The notes under the pieces were generated by a model. The model saw nothing but the letters and a program-made list of their open reading frames with translations, did no database searches and had not been told where the DNA came from. From Acidimicrobiales bacterium (lineage in GTDB: Bacteria; Actinomycetota; Acidimicrobiia; Acidimicrobiales; Aldehydirespiratoraceae), in contig JAWKIR010000002.1 in assembly GCA_041394245.1 (NCBI GenBank), positions 186,001-250,000 of the forward strand: a stretch of DNA of 64,000 bases. The letters run 5' to 3'. Below, in pieces: positions 25,001 to 32,435 of this stretch. Both the position numbers and the translations under genes were made by a program. The first letter of the stretch is position 1, and every line of letters begins with the position of its first letter.

Positions 25001-25828
25001 TCAGGCGGCCGACGTCGCGGCGACGGGGGCAGGGCGAACGACCGGCCGCAGGAACAGGGCCATGGTCGGGATCAGGTAGACGAGATAGGTGCCGACCTCG
25101 AGCGTGGTCATCTGTGGGCCGAGGTTGAAGATGCCCTTGACCAGGGTGCCGTACCAGCTGGTCACGCGATAGCCGCCGATGTTCCAGGCCAGGCTGTCGA
25201 GGCCGGGCAGGATGTCGGCCTCCTGCAGGTCGTGGACCCCATAGGCCAGCACGCCGGCGGCGATCACGATGAGGGCCGCGCCGGTGAAGCGGAAGAAGGT
25301 CGCGAGGTTCAGGTTGACCACCCCGCGATAGATCAGCAGTCCGGCCGCGATCGATGTGGCGATGCCCAGGACGGCACCGATCGCCGGACCCGCGCCCGAG
25401 CCCTGTGCCTGGAAGGTGGGATAGAGGAACAGTGCGGTTTCGAGACCCTCCCGCCCGACGGCGAGCATCGCCGCGACGAACACGCCACCGGCCCCGAGGG
25501 CGACGGCGGCTTCCATCCGGTTGTGGAGGTCGCCCTTGAGCGTGTGGGCGGCCCGCCGCATCCAGAAGACCATCCAGGTGACGAAGCCGACGGCGACGAT
25601 GGAAAGGATGCCTCCGAACGCCTCCTGGGCCTCGAAGGTGAGGCTCGCCGAGGTGAAGTGGAGCACCGCACCGAAGGCGAACGAGATGACGACGGCGAAG
25701 GCGACCCCGCCCCACAGCATCGGAATCCGGTCGCGGTGACCACCCCGCACGAGGAACGAGTAGAGGATGCTGACGACCAGTGAGGCCTCGAGGCCTTCTC
25801 TCAGCCCGGTCAGGAATGTCTGGAACAT
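25001..25828 (-). CDS. efeU: Iron permease, FTR1/EfeU family
   Basis: 275 residues from ATG 25828 (MFQTFLTGLREGLEAS), the usual start of FTR1 proteins; in-frame ATGs further up cross a candidate iron box. The two REGLE motifs that bind Fe(III), at residues 10-14 and 126-130, are intact. Seven membrane segments are expected. It transports iron across the cytoplasmic membrane with the co-encoded cupredoxin lipoprotein as partner; no separate Dyp-type peroxidase (EfeB) is nearby. Confidence 0.93.
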   Translation of the reverse strand: MFQTFLTGLREGLEASLVVSILYSFLVRGGHRDRIPMLWGGVAFAVVISFAFGAVLHFTSASLTFEAQEAFGGILSIVAVGFVTWMVFWMRRAAHTLKGDLHNRMEAAVALGAGGVFVAAMLAVGREGLETALFLYPTFQAQGSGAGPAIGAVLGIATSIAAGLLIYRGVVNLNLATFFRFTGAALIVIAAGVLAYGVHDLQEADILPGLDSLAWNIGGYRVTSWYGTLVKGIFNLGPQMTTLEVGTYLVYLIPTMALFLRPVVRPAPVAATSAA

Positions 25829-25878
25829 GGTGCCCCGATTGCGGAAAGGGTCGGCGACGGGCTCGGTGCCCATCGCGA

Positions 25879-25897
25879 TGATGATAGGCAACCCTAA
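25879..25897 (-). promoter_or_regulatory. Candidate DtxR/IdeR-type iron box
   Basis: The minus strand reads TTAGGGTTGCCTATCATCA, 51 nt before the permease ATG. It matches the consensus TTAGGTTAGGCTAACCTAA at 13 of 19 positions, including the left TTAGG half. Position between the divergent iron permease and dikinase-like genes is right for iron-dependent repression. The right half is weak. Confidence 0.4.
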
Positions 25898-26023
25898 CAA
25901 CCCCGCTGGTGGCAACCTCGGCGCGGAGAAATCTTGCGACGAGGTCCGCTGCGCTTGCGTGGCGAGATCGGGGCCAACAAGATGCCGCGGCGATCGCGAT
26001 CGGTCGGGCACAGGGGGTCCTGC

Positions 26024-28144
26024 GTGAGTACAGAGCCGGTGCGGGTCTCGTTCGCCGCTGGATCCGACATCGAGACCGAACGACGCATCGCCCTGCTCGG
26101 GGGGAAGGGCGCCGCCCTGGTTCGGATGGTCGAGTTGGGGTTGCCCGTGCCGCCCGGGTTCGTCCTCACGACCGCTGCCTGTCGAGAGGCGCTCGTCGGC
26201 GACGGCAGCCGCTTCGACGCGGAGTTGTTCGCGGGGCTGGCGGAGCTGGAGGCCACGGTCGGGCGACGGCTTGGCGATCCGGCATCGCCGCTGCTCGTGA
26301 GCGTGCGTTCGAGTGGGCCGGTCTCGATGCCCGGGATGATGGACACGGTGCTCGACATCGGCGTCACCGACGCGGTCCTGGCGGCCATGGGCGAGCGGGC
26401 CGGCGACGGGCGGTTCGCTCCCGACGTTCGCAACCGCTTCATCCGTTCGTACACCGCCGCCACATCGGTGCCCGACGCGGACGTGCCGACGGATTCCGCA
26501 ACACAGCTCCGGTCGGCGGCACGCGCCGTCGTCGCGTCATGGATGTCCGACCGGGCGCAGACGTTTCGCCGCGTCGAGGACCTCGGCGACGAAGCCTGCA
26601 CGGCGGTGATCGTCCAGGCCATGGTCCTCGGCAATCTCGGCCCCGCTGCGGGGACGGGGGTGGTCTTCTCGCGGGACCCTTCCACCGGTGCTCCCGGCCT
26701 GGTGGGGGACTTCCTCGTCGGCGCGCAGGGGGACGACGTCGCCGGAGGAACGCACGCGACCCGACCCATTCGGGAAATGCGAGACCTGTGGCCGTCGGTG
26801 GCCGAAGAGCTGGAAGCGGCGGCGACGGTGCTCGAGCGCGACCTCGCCGACCTCGTGGAGATCGAGTTCACCATCGAGGCCGGCAGTCTCTGGCTCCTTC
26901 AGGCGCGCCGAGCGACCCGCAGCGCTGCCGCGGCCATGCGCATTGCCGTCGACATGGCCGAGGATCCGGCATTCCCGCTGACGCGGGCCGAGGCGGTCGG
27001 CCGCGTGCGCGACCTCATCGACGGCACGCCCCGCGGCCCTGGCGACGACCCCGACGACGACCCCGACGACGACCCAGACGATGTCGAGGTCCTGGCCTTC
27101 GGGTTGGCGGCCTCGCCGGGTCGGGCCGTCGGCGCCGTGTGCACGTCGGTCGACGACGTGTTGGCATCTGCGAGGCGAGGCGATGCCGTGGTGCTGTTCC
27201 GACGGGACACGGCGCCCGCCGATGTCGCCGGGATCGCCGCCGCCGAGGGCCTCGTCACCACTCGGGGCGGCATCGCGAGCCATGCTGCGGTCGTCGCCCG
27301 CGGGTGGGGGGTGCCCGCAGTCGTCGGCGTCGCCTCGTTGGAGATCGACGCATCGGGGATCCGTGTGGATGGCCGACGTCTCGCCAGCGGCGAGATCGTC
27401 ACCGTCGACGGCGACGGTGGCCGAGTGCTCCGCGGTGCGCATCCGGCGGCGTTCCGGGAGGCCGCCGATGCCCGCGTGCTACGGGCATGGCGCGCCGATG
27501 TCGGCGGACCAACGCCACCGGCTGCGTCCGAGCCGGCTTCGTCTGCGCCGCTCGTGGTCGAATCGGCGACGCCCGAGGCGTGCGAGCGCGTGCTGGCGCT
27601 GAAGGGCGTCGCCACCGCCGCAGCGATCGCCGCTGTCCTCGGTTGTGCGATCGACGATGTCGAGGAGACGATCGCCGGTCTCCTCGCGGCGGGCGAGATC
27701 GACGAACTCGCCGGGGGAGGACTCCGGCTGCGCCCCGCCGGGATTGCGCGGGTCGACCGGCGCTACGCCCTCGCCGCCGTTCGCCTCGCGCCGAGGATCT
27801 CCCACCTGCTCGTCGACTTCCGTGGCGTGAACGGCCGCTTCACCCGGCTTGTGACGCAGTGGCAGGTGAGCGGTCCTACACCGGACCTGGTCGCGAGGCT
27901 ACGCGACGAGATCCATGCCGAGATCGAGCCGATCATCGATGCCGTGGCCGTCGACGAGGCTCGGTTCGCCCGGTACCGCGACCGACTCTCGGCCGCGCTC
28001 GGTGCGATCGACGACGGCGATGTGGAGATGATCGCCGATCCGCTTCGCGACAGCTACCACACGGTCTGGTTCGAGCTGCACGAGGAGCTCATCCGCCTGT
28101 CCGGGCGCACTCGCGCCGACGAGGCCGCAGCAGGCCGGGCCTGA
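26024..28144 (+). CDS. Pyruvate phosphate dikinase-like protein lacking the PEP/pyruvate barrel
   Basis: 706 residues from GTG 26024; upstream in-frame ATGs overlap the iron permease promoter. The N-terminal part (LLGGKGAALVRMVELGLPVPPGF, VSVRSSGPVSMPGMMDTVLDIG, SRDPSTG, IEFTIEAGSLWLLQARRATR) is the PPDK ATP-grasp domain. After an acidic linker of repeated DDPDD (about 340-354) comes the phosphohistidine domain, TRGGIASHAAVVARGWGVPAVVG with His420. The usual C-terminal TIM barrel is absent. Instead there are about 200 residues with a helical, winged-helix-like region (LKGVATAAAIAAVLGCAIDDVEETIAGLLAAGEIDEL) and an unassigned end. It may use ATP to phosphorylate His420 and pass phosphate to something other than pyruvate. 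Confidence 0.85.
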   Translation: MSTEPVRVSFAAGSDIETERRIALLGGKGAALVRMVELGLPVPPGFVLTTAACREALVGDGSRFDAELFAGLAELEATVGRRLGDPASPLLVSVRSSGPVSMPGMMDTVLDIGVTDAVLAAMGERAGDGRFAPDVRNRFIRSYTAATSVPDADVPTDSATQLRSAARAVVASWMSDRAQTFRRVEDLGDEACTAVIVQAMVLGNLGPAAGTGVVFSRDPSTGAPGLVGDFLVGAQGDDVAGGTHATRPIREMRDLWPSVAEELEAAATVLERDLADLVEIEFTIEAGSLWLLQARRATRSAAAAMRIAVDMAEDPAFPLTRAEAVGRVRDLIDGTPRGPGDDPDDDPDDDPDDVEVLAFGLAASPGRAVGAVCTSVDDVLASARRGDAVVLFRRDTAPADVAGIAAAEGLVTTRGGIASHAAVVARGWGVPAVVGVASLEIDASGIRVDGRRLASGEIVTVDGDGGRVLRGAHPAAFREAADARVLRAWRADVGGPTPPAASEPASSAPLVVESATPEACERVLALKGVATAAAIAAVLGCAIDDVEETIAGLLAAGEIDELAGGGLRLRPAGIARVDRRYALAAVRLAPRISHLLVDFRGVNGRFTRLVTQWQVSGPTPDLVARLRDEIHAEIEPIIDAVAVDEARFARYRDRLSAALGAIDDGDVEMIADPLRDSYHTVWFELHEELIRLSGRTRADEAAAGRA

Positions 28145-28183
28145 GCCGGGAGCGCGCCGATCCCGGGGAACTAGGGTCGCGTT

Positions 28184-28999
28184 GTGAGTAGGGACTGGTT
28201 CGATCCTTTCGGCATCCGCGGCAGTCGACTCGACCCGGTCGTCGTCTTCACCAACGCGCTCAGGGGCCAGGGGCCGGCCGGCCAGTCGGCGGAGTTCGTC
28301 TCGACCACGATCGCTCGGCGGATCGTCGGCCGCACGGTGCGTATCGATGCCGGTGTGGAGATCACCGCGACGATCGAGGCGGTCGACGAGGCCCGTCCGC
28401 CGGCGCCGCTCGCCGCGATTCCCACCGGCGCGGTCGAGGTCCCGATGTGGGAACGGGTCCGGGTCCGGCTGCATGCGATCAGCGTGGGGGATCGGCAGAT
28501 CGAGCATGCGTCGCTCGATGCACACGACATCCGTGTCGTCGGCGTCAACGGGCAGGCGATGCGGGTCGCATCGACCGGTTTCTCCGCAACGGTCCGGTCC
28601 GACGAGGTGGTGCGATGGGCCGGCGAGATCGAGGGCGACCATCGCGTCCGCGTGCATGCGGGTCGCCTCGAAGTGACCGATCGCCGCTTCCGACGCTGGA
28701 TCTGGGTGGAGGTCGGGCTGGCCGCACACGACCAGAAGGTGTTCGTGTCGCCGATGTCGCTCCGGGCGTTCGGCCGGGCCATCCCGCTCCCGGGGTGGTT
28801 GCGGCGCACGATCGAACGTCCCGCGCCCTGGTTGCCGTCGGCGCTGCGGGTCGAACGGGTCGACGTCGGCGCAAACGATGTGGTCGTCACGGGGACGATG
28901 GCGAACAGCGTCGTGCCGGTCGACCTGGCCCGAGTACTCGCCGATCTCGGAGCCGAGCGCACGATGTCGGTGTTGCGCATCGTCACCGGCGACCGGTGA
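28184..28999 (+). CDS. LmeA/DUF2993-like putative lipid-binding protein
   Basis: 271 residues from GTG 28184. Mostly beta sequence with repeated amphipathic strands (RVRVRLHAISVGDRQIEHASLDAHDIRVVG, GFSATVRSDEVVRWAGE, RVRVHAGRLEVTDRR). The layout is reminiscent of DUF2993 proteins such as the mycobacterial phospholipid-binding LmeA. No signal peptide is seen, which is unlike LmeA. Assignment is tentative. It lies 39 nt after the dikinase-like gene. Confidence 0.5.
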   Translation: MSRDWFDPFGIRGSRLDPVVVFTNALRGQGPAGQSAEFVSTTIARRIVGRTVRIDAGVEITATIEAVDEARPPAPLAAIPTGAVEVPMWERVRVRLHAISVGDRQIEHASLDAHDIRVVGVNGQAMRVASTGFSATVRSDEVVRWAGEIEGDHRVRVHAGRLEVTDRRFRRWIWVEVGLAAHDQKVFVSPMSLRAFGRAIPLPGWLRRTIERPAPWLPSALRVERVDVGANDVVVTGTMANSVVPVDLARVLADLGAERTMSVLRIVTGDR

Positions 29000-29356
29000 T
29001 CAGTCCTCGGCGTTCTCCACCATGAACGACTCGTAGATCCTGATGAGGACCTGCTTTTGATCGGTGGTCAGGTTCTCCTGGGCCCTGATCGTCTCGATCA
29101 GGTCGCTGGCCCGGTCCTCGTCGAGGATGCCGGCGCGGACGTAGAGCGACTCCGCCGAGACCTCGAGGGCGCGGGCGATCTGCTGGAGGATCTCCGCCGA
29201 CGGGCGCTTCAGGCCCCGCTCGATCTGGGACAGGTAGGGGTTCGACACGTTGGCCAGGTCGGCGAGCTTGCGAACGCTGAGTTCGGCTTGGCGTCGTTGT
29301 TCCCGGATGTGGTCACCGAGATCCTGCCAGGCGGCTCGTGGGTCCTTCTCGCTCAT
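29000..29356 (-). CDS. XRE-family regulator, Rv0474-like
   Basis: 118 residues from ATG 29356. An N-terminal Cro/CI helix-turn-helix (LSVRKLADLANVSNPYLSQIERGLKRPSAEILQQIARAL) is followed by a helical tail (SAESLYVRAGILDEDRASDLIETI). The order of this gene and the Ala/Lys-rich protein gene upstream matches mycobacterial Rv0474-Rv0475 (hbhA), as I recall it. It probably regulates the shared operon through the repeats in the promoter at 29893-29925. Confidence 0.85.
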   Translation of the reverse strand: MSEKDPRAAWQDLGDHIREQRRQAELSVRKLADLANVSNPYLSQIERGLKRPSAEILQQIARALEVSAESLYVRAGILDEDRASDLIETIRAQENLTTDQKQVLIRIYESFMVENAED

Positions 29357-29463
29357 CGGCTTGCTCGCTCCATCTCGGTCGGGGAGAACGCGTGGCGACC
29401 GGGTCACCAGTGGTGACCCGGTCGCCGGGGGGGATCGTTCGAAGGCGTGACGCCTCCGGGCCG

Positions 29464-29820
29464 TCAGGCCTTGGACTTGGTGGCGGTCTTCTTGGTGCTC
29501 TTGGCCTTGGGGGTGGCCTTCTCGGCAGGAGCGGCCTCGGGGGCGTCGATGCCGATGAAGTCCCACGCCTTCGCACGGTTGGTGGCGAGACGGCCGGCGA
29601 CCTGCTCGGGCAAGCGGCCCTCGAACTCGGCCGCACGGGGCTCGGTGCGGGCCCGGAAGTCCGTGAGCACCTCGGTGGCCTGCTTGCGGGCGATCGAGGT
29701 GTGTTCGCCGACGAACTCGGGGGTGGGCAGCTCGCGGCCGACGATGGCGTCGGTGATGAGAAGGTTCACGCCGACGGCGGTGTAGGCGGCATCCTTGACC
29801 TGATCGAGGACTGCGGTCAT
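29464..29820 (-). CDS. HbhA-like protein with Lys/Ala/Pro-rich tail
   Basis: 118 residues from ATG 29820. A helical N-terminal segment (MTAVLDQVKDAAYTAVGVNLLITDAIVG) and coiled-coil-like middle lead to a basic C-terminal tail (AEKATPKAKSTKKTATKSKA) like that of the mycobacterial heparin-binding haemagglutinin. It is shorter than HbhA. HbhA tails bind sulfated sugars or DNA; in a free-living bacterium an adhesion role is only a guess. It precedes the XRE regulator by 107 nt. Confidence 0.6.
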   Translation of the reverse strand: MTAVLDQVKDAAYTAVGVNLLITDAIVGRELPTPEFVGEHTSIARKQATEVLTDFRARTEPRAAEFEGRLPEQVAGRLATNRAKAWDFIGIDAPEAAPAEKATPKAKSTKKTATKSKA

Positions 29821-29892
29821 TGTTTCGACTCCTGAGAGATGGTTGGAAGATGTTGGGGGATGGAATCCGTCGCTGCCTGCAGCGATCGGATG

Positions 29893-29925
29893 TGCTAACT
29901 GTAGCTAGCAGATCCGCGATGTCAA
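29893..29925 (-). promoter_or_regulatory. Promoter of the HbhA-like/XRE operon with GCTA repeats
   Basis: On the minus strand TTGACA (29925-29920) and TACAGT (29903-29898) are 16 nt apart, about 75 nt before the ATG at 29820. TGCTAACTGTAGCTAGCA (29893-29910), with inverted ends TGCTA/TAGCA, overlaps the -10, and a further GTTAGC lies just upstream of the -35. This is AT-rich for the region. Likely site for the XRE regulator. Confidence 0.5.
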
Positions 29926-29953
29926 CCACTTTCGCTAACAAAAGTTTGCACTC

Positions 29954-30484
29954 GTGCTGACCCGAGTACACGTCATGGGCTCCTACTGGAGCGACGACGC
30001 CGATCGCCGGTCGGCCCTCGGCGCCCTCGTCGCCGACGCGAAGGATCTCGAGAGCGAGGCGGCCCTGGACGAGCTCCGTCGTCGACTCGTCGACTTCGTC
30101 GGCGCCCTGGCGCTGGGAGAGAACCCGGTCGTGGTGCCGGTGCCGCCCGGACCGCATCGCGACGCCCACCCGGTCCCGGCGCTCGCGGAAGCGGTGGCGG
30201 GTCGGCTCGGTGTGCCGCTCGCCCCCGTGGTCGATCGGCGTCACGACACGCCAAGACTCCGGGACACGCCGATCGATCGACGCCTGGCGGTCGTCGAGGC
30301 GGCCGGCTACGTCGTCACCGGCGATGTCGTCGGCCGTTCGGTGGTGCTCGTCGACGACGTGATCCTCACCGGGACGACGCTGCGCCATCTCGCCGAACTC
30401 CTGGTCGCGGCCGGCGCGGCCGAGATCATCGCGGTGGTGGTCTGCCGGACCCGTCTCGCGGGGCCACGCCGGATGGACGGCTGA
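29954..30484 (+). CDS. Phosphoribosyltransferase-family protein (ComF-like)
   Basis: 176 residues from GTG 29954 (ATG 29975 is possible). The PRPP-binding motif VVLVDDVILTGTTLRHLAELL is complete, and an upstream VVVPVPPGPHRDAHPVPALAEAVAGRL matches ComF-like proteins. These bind phosphoribosyl pyrophosphate or nucleotides; the ComF group is linked with DNA uptake, but no competence gene is near. Divergent from the HbhA-like gene. Confidence 0.8.
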   Translation: MLTRVHVMGSYWSDDADRRSALGALVADAKDLESEAALDELRRRLVDFVGALALGENPVVVPVPPGPHRDAHPVPALAEAVAGRLGVPLAPVVDRRHDTPRLRDTPIDRRLAVVEAAGYVVTGDVVGRSVVLVDDVILTGTTLRHLAELLVAAGAAEIIAVVVCRTRLAGPRRMDG

Positions 30485-30859
30485 TCAGTCCGACGGTCGG
30501 CGCAGCGCGTCGATGCCCGTGTGGAACGCGCCGATCGGCGGGGTGGGGACGCTTGCGTCGATCGTGAGTCGATCGATCACCGACACCACATCCGCTCGGT
30601 CGGCGAGCGAGTCGACCAGGGCTCGGGCGAACTCGTCGCTCGGGACGGCGCCGAGCACGGTGACGGTCGCGTCGTCGATCTCGACGGTCACGGTCCCGAC
30701 GACGAAGCGTTGCTCGTTGTCGACCTCGGTCGTGCGGTCGAACGCGACCATGAGCCAGAGCCCTGCGAGCGCGCCGAGCACCGCGAGCGCGGCGACCACG
30801 GTGAGGATCGGTCGGCTCGCAGGCGATGGAGTGTCCGCGCCGGGGGTCACGGTTGCCAT
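30485..30859 (-). CDS. Membrane-anchored BON-domain-like protein
   Basis: 124 residues from ATG 30859. One membrane segment (ILTVVAALAVLGALAGLWLMV) followed by an outer domain of about 60 residues whose VTVLGAVPSDEFARALVDSLADRADVVSVIDRLTID is a BON-like alpha/beta unit. BON proteins bind lipid or envelope components. The gene ends directly against the phosphoribosyltransferase stop on the opposite strand. It lies 19 nt after the selenoprotein candidate and may share its transcript. Confidence 0.65.
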   Translation of the reverse strand: MATVTPGADTPSPASRPILTVVAALAVLGALAGLWLMVAFDRTTEVDNEQRFVVGTVTVEIDDATVTVLGAVPSDEFARALVDSLADRADVVSVIDRLTIDASVPTPPIGAFHTGIDALRRPSD

Positions 30860-30878
30860 TCCGACCGGTCGCGGTTGC

Positions 30879-31505
30879 TCAGGTGCCCCGCCGTTCGAGC
30901 AGGCGCTCGATCCAGCGAGAGATGGTGTCGACCTCCTGGGCGCCCTGGACGGGAAGCACCTCGTCGATCACCATCGTCGGGACGGCGGTGATGCCCTGCC
31001 GGACCGCGTCGTTGTGTTCGGCGAGGACCTGCTCGGTCAGTGTGCGTTCCCGTTCGGCGGTGAGCGACAGGAACTCGTCTCGGTCGAGGCCGACGTCGGC
31101 GGCGAGTTCGCAGAGCACGGCCCAGTCGGAGATCGTCCGGTTCTCGGTGAAGTAGGCCGACAGCAGCCGATGGTGGAAGGCGTCGCTCGCCCCGGGGTCG
31201 ATCAGGGCCAGCGACTTCGCGGCGACATGGGCCGGGACACTGCTGACCGGCTGCGGATTGTCGGTCGCCCACACGTTGAGGACCGCGCCCGGCTCGGCCG
31301 CCGCCGGGCGGCGCCACGACTCGGTGTAGGCGACGAACTTCTCCTGATCGGTGCCCTTCGACTCGGTGCGCAGGAGGAACGATTTCCACGACACGTCGAT
31401 TCCGTCGCCGAAGCGTCGCTGCAACTCGTCGAGACGAACCGTCCCGACATAGCACCAGGGTCAAAGGAAGTCGGACCAGGCGACGATGCGGACGGGATCG
31501 GGCAT
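30879..31505 (-). CDS. DsbA/FrnE-family oxidoreductase, probable selenoprotein (UxxC active site)
   Basis: From ATG 31505 the protein reads MPDPVRIVAWSDFL, then an in-frame TGA (31463-31461), then PWCYVGTVRLDEL and on to the stop at 30879: 208 residues. In FrnE-type DsbA proteins this position is CPWC, so the TGA replaces the first active-site cysteine (residue 15) while Cys18 remains. A hairpin with GG in its loop lies 20 nt after the TGA, as bacterial selenocysteine insertion requires. The cis-proline loop GITAVPTMVID is intact. If read normally, only a TTG-initiated fragment lacking the active site would remain. It probably oxidises or reduces thiols in the cytoplasm, as no signal peptide is seen. 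The alternative is a nonsense mutation or sequencing error of TGC. Confidence 0.8.
31428..31463 (-). promoter_or_regulatory. Sec TGA codon and SECIS-like hairpin
   Basis: TGA at 31463-31461 is followed after 12 nt by GTCGGGAC (31448-31441), loop GGTTC (31440-31436) and GTCTCGAC (31435-31428). The arms pair over eight positions with one G-U pair. Loop starts 20 nt from the TGA and begins GG, in line with the known bacterial SECIS rules (loop about 16-37 nt from UGA, a G among the first loop bases). The hairpin is inside the coding sequence, as in E. coli fdhF. Confidence 0.7.
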
Positions 31506-31544
31506 ACATCGACCCTACCGACGTTTTCGGGCCAGAATCAGCCC

Positions 31545-32408
31545 ATGAGATGCGCATTCATCGGCCTGGGGGTCATGGGGTTTCCGATGGCGGGTCATCT
31601 CGCTGCGGCGGGCCACGACGTCACCGTCTACAACCGCACCTCGGCCAAGGCCGAGCAGTGGGTCGCCACGCACGGCGGCGCCGCCGCGCCCACGCCCGCG
31701 GCTGCAGCACAGGGATGCGAGTTCGTCTTCCTCTGCGTGGGCGACGATCCCGACGTGCGGGCCGTGACGACGGGCCCCGGGGGAGTGCTCGAGACGATGG
31801 CCGCCGGCTCCGTGCTCGTCGATCACACAACGGCGTCGGCCGATGTCGCCCGCGACGTCCATGCCGCGGCCGCCGAGCAGGGCGTCGGCTTCCTCGACGC
31901 CCCGATCTCCGGAGGGCAGGCAGGTGCGGAGAACGGCGTCCTCACGGTCATGTGTGGTGGCGATGAGGCCGACTTCGATCGGGCGGCACCGGTCATCGAC
32001 GCCTACGCGCGGGCCTGCACCCTCCTCGGCCCGTCGGGCTCGGGTCAGCTGTGCAAGATGGTCAACCAGATCGCGATCGCCGGACTCGTCCAAGGGCTGG
32101 CGGAGGGCATCGACTTCGCCGTGCGCGCCGGTCTCGACGTCGGCACGGTCGTCGAGACCATCTCGAGGGGCGCCGCCGGCTCGTGGCAGATGGAGAACCG
32201 GGCGACGACGATGGCGGCGGGCGAGTTCGACTTCGGGTTCGCGCTCGACTGGATGCGCAAGGACCTCGGCATCTGTCTGGCCGAAGCCGATCGCATCGGT
32301 GCCTCGCTGCCGGTGACGGCCCTCGTCGACCAGTTCTACGCTCGGCTCCAACGCCAGGGGCACGGGCGATGGGACTCCAGTTCGCTCATCTCGCTGTTGC
32401 AGGACTGA
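31545..32408 (+). CDS. 3-hydroxyisobutyrate dehydrogenase-family NAD(P)-dependent oxidoreductase
   Basis: 287 residues from ATG 31545. Rossmann motif FIGLGVMGFPMAGHLAAAGHDVTVYNR, the substrate loop DAPISGGQAGAENGVLTVMCGG and the catalytic lysine in GQLCKMVNQ are all present. It reduces or oxidises a beta-hydroxy acid or related semialdehyde with NAD(P). Divergent from the selenoprotein candidate with only 39 bp between starts, so the two promoters overlap. Confidence 0.92.
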   Translation: MRCAFIGLGVMGFPMAGHLAAAGHDVTVYNRTSAKAEQWVATHGGAAAPTPAAAAQGCEFVFLCVGDDPDVRAVTTGPGGVLETMAAGSVLVDHTTASADVARDVHAAAAEQGVGFLDAPISGGQAGAENGVLTVMCGGDEADFDRAAPVIDAYARACTLLGPSGSGQLCKMVNQIAIAGLVQGLAEGIDFAVRAGLDVGTVVETISRGAAGSWQMENRATTMAAGEFDFGFALDWMRKDLGICLAEADRIGASLPVTALVDQFYARLQRQGHGRWDSSSLISLLQD

Positions 32409-32435
32409 CCGCCGGGTTCGCGACCGCCCGGGTCG

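Noticed and set aside
29893..29940. ClgR or LexA binding site
   Set aside because: The GCTA repeats do not fit either consensus; the neighbouring XRE regulator is a better candidate.
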